A stretch of DNA of 64,000 bases from Dicyema japonicum (GCA_011109175.1 RDEW01000031.1:62001-126000); one strand, 5' to 3'. Positions 32,701 through 43,699 are shown, counted from the stretch's first letter. The notes: a model not told the origin generated them from the letters alone. Made by a program: numbers and translations.

Positions 32701-33010
32701 TGAATTTCTCAATTTTATGCTAAAGTACGAAACTTGATGTCAAAATAGTACTAATTACTATGATCACATTAAGTTTATTCATAATCGTTAAGTTATTATG
32801 GGGAGGAACTAATAGGAACGGATTGACATTTCCCGTTTGTGACCGAATTCTATGCCAAAAGAAAATTCGGTACTTGTTTAGAATCTGACAGCCACTTTCC
32901 TGCAACAAAATCAATATATGATAATTTTTTTAGTTAAAAAATTACATATTAATTTTTATTCTTTACGAATAATTTTAAAATTTAATATAAATAATTAAAT
33001 TTTTATAAGT

Positions 33011-33345
33011 ATTATTTAGTAGTCAGGTGGCATAGTGGTTAGGTGTCGGGCTTAAAGTGGCTTAGGTTAGGGGTTCGAATCTCGCTGCTGTTCACCTGGT
33101 GAAAGGTTCCACGCATCTACGATGCAGAAATGGTTTGACGAATGACGCCGTCAACAGTGGATACTCACTGCGGAACTGGATTGTCTAGAAAGGACATTCA
33201 CACAAGAAAAAAAAGTGAAGATTATTCCTTGGTTCTAAGATTAGTTAAAATTAACTGTTTTTTACTTAAATAAAGTGTGTGTCCTGCCTATGCGGAGCTA
33301 TAAATACTATGGCTCTCGTGAAAAGGCTTTATTATTATTTAGTAG
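33011..33345 (+). mobile_element. Intact tRNA-derived SINE with 12-bp target-site duplication
   Basis: The body is 33023-33333 (311 bp). A pol III A box TGGCATAGTGG (33028) and B box GGTTCGAATCT (33072) are both intact, about 44 bp apart. A family-specific core follows ('cgcatctacgatgcagaaat', 'gacgccgtcaacagtgg', 'tactcactgcggaactgg'), then 'ataaagtgtgtgtcctgcct', 'gctctcgtgaaaaggc' and a (TTA)n tail. The direct repeat attatttagtag flanks it exactly (33011-33022 and 33334-33345). Other copies here: 20240, 27235, 36690, 38020 (+), with fragments at 25980, 40260 and 53935. It inserted next to the ISXO2/Merlin relic. Confidence 0.88.
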
Positions 33346-33840
33346 TAATTTGCTGTCGGGGACCTAAAATTCTCTATTGCTACCAGTGCATCGAATTCGG
33401 TGTTTTTATATCTCTGTCTCCGCATGAATTAGCTGTTCAGATGGTGTTGTTTGGCCCCATCTCCCCTTTTGTTCCTCCGATTAATACAACCCAAATTTCT
33501 GCAATAATTTTAATGAGATTAAACCTTTCTATATGTTTTGTATAGACAACAGGGTTAATAAAGTTATAACGATGATCGACCATCACATGTATGAAACCTA
33601 CATCTTGAAGACTGTAGTCGAATAAGTGTTGAACCAACTGGCACATTTCCGATTATCGCTTTTGTCCGAGTTTCCATTGTTCGATCTTGAATTTCCATGA
33701 TGAAACATTCTTTAGTTTCCCTGCAAATTGCTCTAAAAATCCATTGCTGAGTGAATAATTGTCCAGAATTATTTTTCGCTCGGAAAATATGCTTTCGTTT
33801 ATTTCTAAGATCATTCCTTCACTACTTTTTGTAGATAAAG
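33346..33840 (-). mobile_element. ISXO2/IS1595-type (Merlin-like) transposase relic
   Basis: On the minus strand: ERKIILDNYSLSNGFLEQFA, then CFIMEIQDRTMETRTKAIIG, NVPVGSTL, then after a frameshift VMVDHRYNFINPVVYTKHIE, RFNLIKIIAEIW. The pattern 'CF..V.DR...TL..II...V..GS' and 'VNHS.NFVDP.TG.HT..IE' is the core of IS1595/ISXO2-like DDE transposases, found in Merlin elements of animals. One or more frameshifts; the GGxxRG segment is not seen. No terminal inverted repeats identified. Confidence 0.6.
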
Positions 33841-33849
33841 AATCCCAAG

Positions 33850-34870
33850 GCCATTAAATCTGACAGGTACTGTGGTCTGTTTTTAAGAGGCATCCTCGGA
33901 GCGAAATTTACAAATGTTGAAAAGAAAACAGCTTGGGTGAAATCAATATCAGATAGTTCACACTCAATTTTTTGTTCAATTCAAGACCAACTAAGGACTA
34001 GGAAAGAACCAATAATTCTAAATTTCGAAAGACAATTTTCGGGGGTCCTTCGAGGACTGCATTGTTTAAGTATTAGATTTTAGGGGAGGAGCGGTAAAGC
34101 TCAGTGAATTTTTTTCGATAGTCAAAGAGAAGAGATCCAACCTGGTCCTCTTTTTGGATTCCGGAAAATGAGGGTATTTGATATCCACCAAAGAAGAGGG
34201 TCAACTGGAGCTCATAAGACTGGTTAAATAGACTTCATGAAAGATTCCAGAATGAAATCCCTCCTTATACTGTGAGACTATTTCAAATGCCCAAAAGCAT
34301 TTTCGGAGCTCCTTCTTTTGAAAATTAGTACAGAATTGGCTGAACTTTTCAACCGAGTCATACTTTGATCCTGGATTGAGATGGCCTTAGAGAATGTGCA
34401 ACCTAGAAAGTAGAGCTCTCCTAGACTAGTATTCTAAAGACAAAACTCATCAGAAGGACTCAGCCTCCTTTTTTATCAAAGCAATCAGGTTGTCAGAGAA
34501 CAGGATATGACGGATTGCTTCTTGTAAACCTCTTGATAGAATCTAGTTGGTAAGAGAAGTGATAGAAGATATAAAAGACGGACAGCGGATCCCCAACGGA
34601 TAGGACAGAAAGATCTTTCAAATTGCCTGGTCTTATTTCATCAAGCTCACCATTACTGTCTGGGACAAAATTCGGAAGATAGCTGATGATGATTTTTGTG
34701 GTCATTTAAAGAAGAGGCCACTATAAGAACAGCATGGGACCCTTCTTCGAATAATTCAATGCTAAATTCCTAATGATCCTCTTTCGAATCTCGAATCCGG
34801 GATTCTCACATTTAACTACAGGAAGCTAGGCGCTCTCAAGCGTTCTAGAAATTATTTTCTTAGGATATTT
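33850..34870 (-). mobile_element. Possible degraded LINE RT region
   Basis: 34705-34493 on the minus strand reads ELDEIRPGNLKDLSVLSVGD and PLSVFYIFYHFSYQLDS, which may be a broken 'GVQQGDPLxxxxF' RT motif B. The rest is unreadable. Low confidence. Confidence 0.25.
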
Positions 34871-34889
34871 ACGTTTTTTAATATAACAT

Positions 34890-35095
34890 TAAATTTAATG
34901 AAAGCAAACGAGAAAAAATACGAAACGCTGCTCGATCTGTTCACGTTCCTCCCCATAATAGTTGAGACAACTGGAGGAATAAACTGGAAATCGCTTAATT
35001 TTCTAAAAAAAGTTGGGACGCCTAGCTATACTAAAAAGGCACGAGGCATGTGAGACTCAGTGGCTCTTCCAGTTGATCTCTGTTGCAATTATGTT
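34890..35095 (+). mobile_element. LINE C-terminal tail (VETTG module)
   Basis: The plus strand reads KANEKKYETLLDLFTFLPII and VETTGGINWKSLNFLKKVG, corresponding to 'FAPIAVETTGTVG' in the minus-strand LINE near 49.27 kb. It converges on the next fragment, which is on the other strand. Confidence 0.6.
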
Positions 35096-35099
35096 GTTG

Positions 35100-35330
35100 G
35101 GATTATTTTTGATTGATTTTTGTGTTTTTAATGAAATGTGACATCAAGACACTTAGCATCCCAAACAAGGTTCCACCATTAGCAAAAAGGAATATTGTCT
35201 TCCCGTTAGGCCATTTGCCATCGTCTCGAGTGAGACCACTAGGCCCCAAAATGTAGTGGTGGCCAGCAGAGGAAAGTGGGTTTTTCAAAGTCACATTGAG
35301 ACTGCATGCTTTGGAAAACGATTCACGCTC
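35100..35330 (-). mobile_element. LINE C-terminal fragment (DDGKxPxG module)
   Basis: The minus strand reads SSAGHHYILGPSGLTRDDGK, WPNGKTIFLFANGGTL, equivalent to GLDRGDGKRPDGMTLFPY at 49.5 kb. A frameshift occurs just before the LVWD motif. Confidence 0.6.
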
Positions 35331-35379
35331 AACCTGCATCACAGTTGATGGTAGCAGGAATCTGCTGAATGGCAACTAG

Positions 35380-35985
35380 CCGATTTGAGGCATGCAAGTC
35401 TTCTCGCATCCTCAATACTCTCAATGTGCTTCCTCTCTTTTTTAAAAACATATAGAATACTGGAAAAAAGTACTATCGACGGTCGCACTGAACAGGATGA
35501 AGACGGATTGGTTGGCGATTGCTCTTCGTTTGCCCCTCTATAATGCTTTCGTGAAGCCGGTCCTGCTATATAACTCTTCCTGCTGGGGACCTCGGTCTCA
35601 GAAACCAAAAATCTTAACTCTTTCCATCGAAGGCAATTACGAATAATGTGTACAATGGCCGACACGGATCAACAATGAAGCACTGTACCGAAATTGCTCA
35701 ACGCGACCTGTAACTTGGGATGTAGTGGAGTCCCGATGGAGACTGTTTGGACACGTCCTACGGATAGACATCACATCACATGCAAATTTGGCAATGAAGG
35801 AATATTTCGCTGCAAGAGGAAAGAAATATCGGAGGCGCATGCGTACTACGCTACCGGGGATGCTGGATGAGGATCTCAAAGCAATCGACCGGAGGCTCGT
35901 AAATGGGAAGGATCTGGATGCTATAAAAAGTTTTGCATGTAACAGGGGAGGATGACGAGATTGATCCGAAAAATCGCTTTAAGCC
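35380..35985 (+). mobile_element. LINE C-terminal region (RTE/CR1-like, RRRRTTLP module)
   Basis: Across frames: LYNAFVKPVLLYNSSCWGP, then intact from 35725: MESRWRLFGHVLRIDITSHA, NLAMKEYFAARGKKYRRRMR, TTLPGMLDEDLKAID, LVNGKDLDAIKSFACNR. It follows the typical 'RWRLFGHVLR.....A...M..YF.....RGRxRTTLP..L..DL' order. The ELARNKGSW tail of the fused ORF at 8.9 kb is the missing end of this module. Confidence 0.7.
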
Positions 35986-36057
35986 GCACGTGTGGAAATA
36001 TAACAATTATGTTTTTATGATAGTTGCCTATAGTAATAATAATATAGAATACGGTTG

Positions 36058-36470
36058 TTAATTAGCGCCGCCCTCCAGAAAAATTAAGGTATAGCTCCTT
36101 CCACAATTCTCTACTTCCGATGGCGTCATAGATACATTCAATCCAGAATAGGAGTTGAGGACCGTATCTATCAAATTCTTCGAGTAGCTATAAGAGGACA
36201 AATATGTACTTAATGCGACATAATGCGACATCCGAAGGTAAGGTAATTCCCAATCTTCCAAAACAAACATTAGATTTAGATTTATTTTTAATCTCATCCA
36301 TGTTCATGAAAAAAATCGAGATGTGGATTTTCATCCATTATGAAGCGAAGTAGACATTTCGTGCAATAGAGCTCCACCACTGCATCAACTCTCTCAACTA
36401 ACTTTTCCAATATAAAATGAGAAAGTGTCTGATTTACAAAATATCATGATTCAAACCTCGTCCGGCCCCA
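36058..36470 (-). CDS. Small unassigned spliced gene
   Basis: A 22-bp GT-AG intron at about 36180-36202 joins MDEIKNKSKSNVCFGRLGIT, LPSDVALCRIN with YSKNLIDTVLNSYSGLNVSM and TPSEVENCGRSYTLIFLEGG, ending AN and TAA. Further upstream (36460-36310) KLVERVDAVVELYCTKCLLR, FIMDENPHLDFFHEHG is open in another frame and may be an upstream exon. No family recognised. A degraded copy of the CTKCLLRF segment lies at 16.25 kb, so part may be repetitive. Confidence 0.35.
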
Positions 36471-36689
36471 ATTGAAAGAAACTGTAGTCTATATGTCTGA
36501 ACTTCACGTATAGGTGATGGTTAACACGATTCTATGTATGCTCATTAATAAACTTGAAGTGGAAAACTTAAAAAAATTTCACACACTTGAATGAATTTCC
36601 AAGATTAATAATATTAATTGTCTGCATGAATTACAATTCATAATGTATTAATAGATTATTCAAATTATAAGTAACCATTCTAAATCTAA

Positions 36690-36960
36690 TAGAATGTTTT
36701 GAATGTTTCTACACATCGACGATGCTTCTGGGTTGATGAGTGACGCCTTCATCAATGTTTCATCACTGCGGAACGGGATTGTCTTCTGGGACTCACAGAC
36801 AAGAAAAATAAAATAACAATAAGTCACACACAAGTAGAATAAAACTATGAACATCTTCAATGCCTTGGATTACTTTGCATGACTGTTTTTACGTCATAAA
36901 TAAAGTGTAAGTTCTGCCTAAGCCGAGGTTTAACCAATGGAAGCATGACTACTCCTTGGC
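36690..36960 (+). mobile_element. SINE, diverged copy
   Basis: 'gttgatgagtgacgccttca', 'catcactgcggaac', 'ataaagtgtaagttctgcct' and 'aagccgaggttt' follow the SINE order. The tRNA-related head is missing. Confidence 0.65.
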
Positions 36961-37250
36961 AGTAGGGCTGTTGTATATTCTTCAGCGAGGTTTCCCTAAT
37001 AGATGCAGAAAGTACTACAAGAGATGCTTGCCATAACGTTACTTTATGTATTATAATTACTCGTATAGTGTTGTTTAAGTCTATAGCAGAGTGTATCTCG
37101 AAGTGAGTACTTGAAAATAGACTAGACAATATTCCAATAAGATAAATTTTTATAACTAATTAAGTCAAAAAAATGTAAATTGAAACAGTGACAAAAAATT
37201 TAAAGTATATTATTTAAACTATTGCCTTTAAAACGAAAAGACAAAATCAT

Positions 37251-37886
37251 TCAAGGATAACTCAACTGCTTTTTTCTTTTAGGACCATTTGTTTGAGAAG
37301 TAAATAACTCTGAACCCGATGAAAATAAACTACCCACACCTGATGATGACTTTTTTTTGTAATGTGGGTTCATAAAGCCGTTAGTCGGGTAGTTAATGTG
37401 AGAATTATAGCCTGGTATGTATTTCCGCTTGAAACTTTCATCAATTGTAAAATTAATTGGATATTTTGCATTTGAGTCACTTCTACTTGCAAACAATCTT
37501 GAATTAACGACGTTTTTGAGGGAAACAAAACCAGAATCATCAGAACTCGAGTTAAAAATAAATTGGTCCGTTGTATTTTGATAATTTTGATGAATTGGAC
37601 AAATACTGGAGTTACATGAGCTTTCTTCAGAGCTTTCTTGTACCTTTGATATTTTATGAAGTATTCTCATACTTTCAAGCCCTATTTCTGACCGACGTAT
37701 TGGCTTATTACGAATTTTCCATCCCAAAGTTGAAACTACATGGCTTCCAAAAGAGGATGAATGGTTGCAAACATTTTTGAATTGATTTCTCTCATAATTT
37801 GACGACGTAAAACCGAAAAACGGACTGAACATTATGTTTAGAAAAGCGAAATCGAATTTATAAAACAACGCGAAGTGGCGTTTCAT
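37251..37886 (-). CDS. Hypothetical protein, 211 aa, basic C-terminus
   Basis: A single uninterrupted reading frame, unusual here for its length. It starts MKRHFALFYKFDFAFLNIMF. The middle is Ser/Asn-rich with polar clusters (SKVQESSEESSCNSS, FNSSSDDSGFVSL). A Gly/Ser/Phe segment, SSSGVGSLFSSGSELF, precedes a basic tail, NGPKRKKQ, that looks like a nuclear localisation signal. No signal peptide or known domain. The low-complexity pattern suggests an intrinsically disordered nuclear protein; I do not recognise a family. Absence of stops over 636 bases of AT-rich DNA argues that it is real. It may have further exons. Confidence 0.5.
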   Translation of the reverse strand: MKRHFALFYKFDFAFLNIMFSPFFGFTSSNYERNQFKNVCNHSSSFGSHVVSTLGWKIRNKPIRRSEIGLESMRILHKISKVQESSEESSCNSSICPIHQNYQNTTDQFIFNSSSDDSGFVSLKNVVNSRLFASRSDSNAKYPINFTIDESFKRKYIPGYNSHINYPTNGFMNPHYKKKSSSGVGSLFSSGSELFTSQTNGPKRKKQLSYP

Positions 37887-38019
37887 CCGTTAAAGTTGAT
37901 TGTTAGACATGAATGTGTTATGTTAATGACTTTGATCTTTATGAAAATATGACTCTTAAAATTGAACTGAATTAATTTGGAATGATTAACTATCTTCTTC
38001 TATAATAACAGTTATCGAT

Positions 38020-38305
38020 TATGATGGTGGTGCAGTGTAATGGGTGCCAGGCCTGATGACCTGAATCCCGCTGCTGTAATTTTTGGCTGAAGGTTTTACG
38101 CATTTAATGCTTTGGCTTGACAAGTGACGCCGTCATCAGTGAACATTTCACTGCGGAACCGGATCCTCTACATAGAAGTAAAGACTTGGTTCTCCTCAAT
38201 GATTAGTTATGATAACTATTCTTCACTTAAATAAAGTGTGTGTCTTAACTTGTAGGAGCTATAGCTAATATGGCTCTTCGTAAAGTGCATTATTATTATC
38301 GATTA
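38020..38305 (+). mobile_element. tRNA-derived SINE, full-length but diverged
   Basis: 'ggtggtgcagtgtaatgggt' is a decayed A box; 'gacctgaatcccgctgctg' a decayed B box. The core 'gacgccgtcatcagtgaaca', 'tcactgcggaaccgg' and 'ataaagtgtgtgtcttaact' follow, with an 'attattattat' tail. Confidence 0.75.
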
Positions 38306-38479
38306 TGAATAACCTTAACGTGCGAGGATCAAAGTAATTATTAATATCTGACATCAAGGTTTAGTAGTTTAGCACAAAAATTATTAAATCAAAGTGATTA
38401 TTCAATCTAGAGACATTGTGGTTTATGACTAAATTTATTTATTGTTGAAACAGAATAAACTAAACAAAAAAATCATACA

Positions 38480-38710
38480 GCGTCCACCCTGACAGCGTGG
38501 CTATTCCCTCTCAGGATGGCGAGCGAGATTCGCTTAAATAGCCAGTAGCACTCACGGGGATCGCCTGTTCATGCAGAAATCCGATTCCCTAGACGACTAA
38601 AAAGTCCAGCGTCGCAGGCGCAAGGAAATCAGAGTGGAACAAAAAAAGTCATTGGTAGGACCGTGTACTTTGCCTGTTTCAACCTCTCGGCCTTCTCAGC
38701 GGCAGAACAG
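38480..38710 (-). repeat. Dispersed repeat B (reverse copy)
   Basis: 'gcgtggctattccctctcag', 'gatggcgagcgagattcgct' and 'cggcagaacagactc' are the reverse complements of repeat B at 9890-10020 and the A/B junction at 27055-27085. 38710-38880 continues without a known partner. Confidence 0.7.
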
Positions 38711-39229
38711 ACTCCAGAGGCACTCTGGACAGTCACGCCTGCAAAGACTGACTGGTTCGAGCATAGAAGGGTGCTCGGTGTCGTCCAAAGCTCCCCTAAC
38801 GACTTAGTTCAAGGTCATGTGTCTGGGAGATCTGCTCGCACTCCTCTTGCAGGAGAGAGGGTGTAGGTCAAAACAGTCAATCTGGTCTCCGCATCGGTAT
38901 GAATGCGACACACAGACTTTTAATCCGAGTCATATAATACGGATACATTCATTGTCCAGAAAGTTACCAAAAATTCCATTAGGAATGGCGTTGAGCAAGG
39001 CACTGCTTCTCGGAAGACACCCCTGACAATAAACAAGCACGACGATGTTGGTTAGATGATACCAGAAGATCTTCAAATGACTTCCGGAATCGTCCAGACC
39101 CCTTTGAGAGATCATGGAAGGTTGGGAATACTTATTGGTACGGCTCCAGACCTCACGAGCATGATCCAAGTCCTAGATGTAAATAATTCAGGGAGTGTAG
39201 AATCCTCTTGACAAGGTGTTACAAACCAT

Positions 39230-39500
39230 TAGCGACTAGAGATATGCAGGGAGAGAAATGTCTACAGAGATCCGGATTCCAAGCCCTCAAGTCTGACAGG
39301 AAATGTGGCCTGCTTCAATGAGTATTCCTCAAACTGGACGATGAAGATACTCTCCGCTGTTGAACGTGAGATCCCGTCAATGTGTGCAATTTGGTCGCAT
39401 TGATTGAAATGAGGATCAGTCCTCTGGACATATGCAAGCCTCTGTACGTTGAGGCTGTTTTTTAGGAGGAATAATGATGTATACAAAAGTGGTGATTAGT
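39230..39500 (-). mobile_element. LINE fragment (LVWDxTCxDTF clade, mid-C-terminal)
   Basis: The minus strand reads DGISRSTAESIFIVQFEEYS, LKQATFPVRLEGLES, matching DGTLRRSAESILNVKFDDLG, WTMFKQPARNGGIGLRS near 50.1 kb. The first 65 bases (39418-39482) recur almost exactly at 47636-47700. Confidence 0.65.
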
Positions 39501-39654
39501 CTCCTTGAGTAACAGCCGTTTTTACCTTATATTTCTCCCCATTACACGTATGGTGATTAAAAATCCGACACAAGTCCATCCAGCACCTGCTTAAAAAGTG
39601 GAAAACGTCCATTCCTCGCATTTGTGGGAACTCCTCCATGGATTGAGCGAGAGA

Positions 39655-40075
39655 AAATAATCTTTTTACGTACCACCCGGGCACTGAGCTCCACCTGAGA
39701 GAGATGGATCAGATGACGCCAGTCTATTCGAAAAGGGAAAATGATAAACAGAAGAGACAAACAAAAATCATCAATCAAGTAGCCAGTCACATAGCACCAC
39801 GCGGCTAATTCCCCAATATTAAATTAATTCCAAAGACCAATGGTAGCCAAACTAACTAGCACCTTGATCCTGACTAATTCCAGCATTTCCAGAGCTTGTC
39901 TCCAGGTAACGACATTGTCCCACGGAGAAGAATGCTTGGATCCTCTTGATGCCGGGCCAGGCATTGGGCGTATCCTCAGTAAGGTGGATCCAATGACGCC
40001 ATCAGAAGAAAGGAAAATCATTTACGGGCAACTAGCCACATAGCACCACATGGCACCACGCGGCATAATCGCGAA
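39655..40075 (+). repeat. Repeat C, two adjacent copies
   Basis: 39660-39810 ('accacccgggcactgagctc', 'agccagtcacatagcaccac') and 39830-40070 ('gcttgtctccaggtaacgac', 'aaggtggatccaatgacgcc', 'agccacatagcaccacatgg') are in tandem. The second also matches 52690-52930 over its whole length. Confidence 0.75.
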
Positions 40076-40194
40076 AATATTTAATCCAATTAAACGGTTT
40101 GTAAATAGTTTTTTTCTATATTTTTAAAAAATTTTTATTTCATGAATAATCATATAATTAAAAAAAACTTGTTAAGTTGAGTTAACCGGATCAC

Positions 40195-40325
40195 ATAATT
40201 AAATTGTTATTCCTTCTTTCTTGATGTTCCCTTTTCGGGGTTAGATAAAATAATAATAAGTTGAGTTAACAGTTAAATGTTTGTCCTGTCTGTGCGGAGC
40301 TATATGTAATGCTGTTAAAAAATTA
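40195..40325 (+). mobile_element. LINE 3' end and SINE tail fragments
   Basis: 'cccttttcggggttagataa' followed by 'aataataa' is a LINE-type 3' terminus. Immediately after, 'tgtttgtcctgtctgtgcgg' and 'agctatatgtaatgctg' match the SINE 3' end. Confidence 0.5.
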
Positions 40326-41260
40326 AGTTAGTGAACCGCCCTTGAGTCTCTGAATAAAAATACTGAAACTTACTGACACTACACATAAAGTGGACACAAG
40401 AGACCATACGTCCTGTATTTCTCTTCCCTATCTAATCTGTGACAAAACAAAATTACCTTATATAAGACAAGATTTTATAAGTTATTAATATTTGCAGGCG
40501 TACACAACAGATTGAGAGCTACCCCTCTGATCACCAGTCCAATTTCTAGTTTCTGGAAATGGCAACGTGGCGTCAAATAATTCTTCTAATGTGACCAGTG
40601 CCAATGGGCATGAAAAAAAACCAAGTTATTTCTTATTTCGTCATATCATGGGGTAACTCCTTTCTTACCTGATCTGTTGGCTGTGTCTGACATTTTGCAA
40701 TTGAATGTAAATCAAAAGCAAAGTATTAGGGTTGCCCGTCCTAATGACTTTTCATAGACTGGACATGGCAGTAATTTATGAAATAAAACTCTCCAATTTA
40801 ACATCCGCACTTTCCTAGGTAAGTAATAGTTTGAAAAAATTCGTGACAAGGAGCTCTGGTTTGTTTGGTTTTTTCGGTAAAACCTTTAGAATCTGCCAAA
40901 AAGGGGCCTGGGAAATTCTGTCGGATTCGTGAGGCAAATTAAATGGTTCAAAATTAATGTTATTAAAAGTCCTGGTTTTATTCAGGCTAGTTTCTCTTTT
41001 GTGCTTAATGTAAAAAAATTTTGGAGAAGCTCATTTTTCTGAATGTCAAGCATGGATTCCAAAATAATCATCTGGGTGACTTCTTTCGGGCGACTTCTTC
41101 GCTACTAGTCATCTCATCACTATGGTGACTTTTTTCGCTCTGGCTTCTCCCACATGCCCGGACATCAGAAAACCATATTATACTTAGTTGTCATCTGCAA
41201 AGCCTTAGATTCCAATCCAAAAAAAATCTTACTTGGATAATTTTTCATACAGGTATTTCT
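40326..41260. other. Spacer without recognisable gene
   Basis: No consistent coding or repeat structure identified. It may be the unreadable 5' part of the following LINE remnant. Confidence 0.35.
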
Positions 41261-41269
41261 GGGAATTTA

Positions 41270-41710
41270 AAACTCTAGTTAGTTAATTTTCTTAGCGGCC
41301 GGAGGAAACATTCGATTAGTCTCCGGCCATTTCTCAATGGGGTACCTCAAAGTTATCCCTACTGCTTTTCAGTTTATTCGTGGCTGAAATTCCGATTCGG
41401 AGAGAAAATCGATCTTCTCTTGGCTTATACAGATGAAATCGTTTAAGCATCACGGGAACAGATAACCAGACTGACATTGAGAGAATAAAAAACCTTTCAT
41501 TTCCTATGCATGCGCTTCATTTTGGTCTTGATCTCTTAGACTAGTGCTCAGATAACACAAAAAATGACTTTTGGATGAAAGAGAAGTGGTCTACAGACAA
41601 AAAGAACATGATACCGACACCTTTGGATATCCTAATCTGAAGGAATAACAGAGGGAGTCTGATTCAATGTGATCAAAAGACAACCCGACCCCAATGAACT
41701 TGTGTGGAAT
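41270..41710 (+). mobile_element. Heavily degraded LINE RT
   Basis: The text NGVPQSYPYCFSVYSWLKFR and LLLAYTDEIV represents RT motifs B and C (GVPQ.S...; AYADD changed to AYTDE), surrounded by stops. Confidence 0.5.
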
Positions 41711-42329
41711 CAAAAAAGGAGCATCGAACCAAGCTGTAAGCCTGGATCAAATTCGTCCGAGTCACTTAGTTTGTTTTTTTTGAATTAGCGGTAGTCTTGG
41801 AATAATAAATTTAGAAATTCTGAAATCATTTAAATCTTAATTTCGCTGCTTAAATTTCCTGATTTCTAACTTTTCGAAATTTTTTCAATTTTCTAAAATT
41901 CCGTTTCATTACAAACAACAATATAAATAAATGACATTCTTAATCAGATTGAGAATAAAAATATTAAATTATTTTGAAAATTAAAAAAAATCCGGCTGAA
42001 AATTGTGGTGGATTCGAAATTTTACTAAGGAAAATTTACTTTTCAGTAAGAAAGTGGATGTAGATTGTCATTCCCAAATATTTTCTATTGTATCTTATGA
42101 CTGTGTGAGGAAAACGGAACATTGGAGGAATTCTCTACAAGTTCTCTCTTACATGCAATACGGCCTACCTTTATGAATGTCTACATTCTACCCAAAGGGC
42201 CATGACTCCCTTCATATATTACCAAAATATCGAGGCTATGTGAAATAAAGAACATTGTCATATGAGGAGATCCGAACGGTAAACATCCACAATTTCTCAG
42301 AACCAAATATATGAATAGCTGATGGGATT

Positions 42330-42471
42330 TCATCCTCAGCTCTCTCAATGACCTAATCATCTTATTTCATCCTCAAATCTCTCGATGACCTTATCATCTT
42401 TTTTCATCATCAAATCTCTCGATGACCTTATCATCTTTTTTCATCCTCAAATCTCTCGATGACCTTATCTT
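42330..42471 (+). repeat. 37-bp tandem repeat, four units
   Basis: Units at 42330-42366, 42367-42403, 42404-42440 and 42441-42471 (partial). Consensus core 'catcctcaaatctctcgatg' then 'accttatcatctttttt'. The first unit is the most diverged. Confidence 0.9.
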
Positions 42472-42807
42472 CAATAACCCACACTATTATACAACGACTC
42501 CTTAGCGAATTGCTGATACACTCTCATCCTCTGATATTACGTTCTGTTCTCCCTCATTGATGAGACTTAATGTCAGGCTTGGCTTCTCAAGTGATAAGCA
42601 AACTTGGCGGGCTTCACTAAAATATGTGGATTCCCAATTTTCTAGGATGCGGGTGACAATATCACAGTTGATAAAGCAGCAAATATTCTTATCAATACCA
42701 TCCTCCAGCGGATAAACTATTCATCCCCTATCATTGTACATGGAATTCATTCTCAGACTATGCTTACACACGCTGCCCTCATATAAACACACGCCTCCTT
42801 TATATGG

Positions 42808-43030
42808 AAACTTTTAATTTGATGCTTCAACCACAAGAGTTGATGCAATTAGTTTTGGAAAATTCTGAAACGCATCAAAACGCACTACAAGTTGAGGATC
42901 ATCAACAGTGCATGTGACACATAATGTTTTAGATAATTTAAGTGATGAGTTTGTGATTTCAGAGCAAATGGAGGATACAGTTTATTGTTTGACTCAAGAA
43001 TCTATTGAAAATTCACGTAATTCGATTTAA
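42808..43030 (+). pseudogene. Possible small coding remnant
   Basis: METFNLMLQPQELMQLVLEN (42808) and, one frame away, LDNLSDEFVISEQMEDTVYC, ending in a stop. One base change would join them, or an unplaced intron. Not recognised. Confidence 0.25.
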
Positions 43031-43599
43031 AATCTAATTCCCAATCAGACAATTTGTTACCGAATGCGACAAGAATCGCGTTGAGGTAGTTTTAAATATT
43101 TTAATTTAATAGATAAAAAACTCGAAAAGAAAAATATCGACTGTAGGAATGGCTAGACTAAAAAAATAGTTACTTAAATTAATTATTCTTTGTGGTTAAT
43201 AAATCAATAATGAAATTAATCGAAGTTAATCTTAGTTCAAGGTTAAGTAACGACCATAGGTATCGCGTGACCCATGTGACATCTACCACAACATACATGT
43301 CAACTCTATCCCAATTTATTATCGACGATTTTAATTCTCCAAGACTCCGTATGTGAAATTTTCGGTTCTTTTATATTCACTTGAATCAATGCTCAATAAT
43401 CACTAGATCGGAAGCGTTGAGACCTACCTTAATGACGATGCTGTCCGCATTGGTATCTCCATCATACTTGGACTGGAGATACTCCAGACTCACAAGTGCC
43501 GATGCGTTGGTATCGTTAACTGTTATGGACATCATGCCATTTCTTGCCAAAGATGCACAGGAAGATTCGCAAAACATAGGGCGATAAACGGAATTACAC

Positions 43600-43665
43600 T
43601 CAATTTCATAAATGTTGACCCAATTCCCATAAATGTTGTCCCAATTCCCATAAATGATGTCCAAG
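43600..43665 (+). repeat. 22-bp tandem repeat, three units
   Basis: 'tcccataaatgttg.cccaat' occurs three times in a row. Confidence 0.8.
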
Positions 43666-43699
43666 TTATATATATAAATAATACACAAGTAAATCTATA

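Noticed and set aside
34890-35330. Twin-priming (5'-inverted) LINE insertion
   Set aside because: The two fragments converge with the C-terminal part on the wrong side for the known 5'-inversion geometry; two separate fragments are simpler.
42330-42471. CRISPR-like array
   Set aside because: The units are directly abutting without unique spacers; it is a plain 37-bp tandem repeat.
43386-43688. 100-codon minus-strand frame as a host gene
   Set aside because: Half of it is a 22-bp tandem repeat and no domain is recognised; it may belong to the neighbouring transposon relic.
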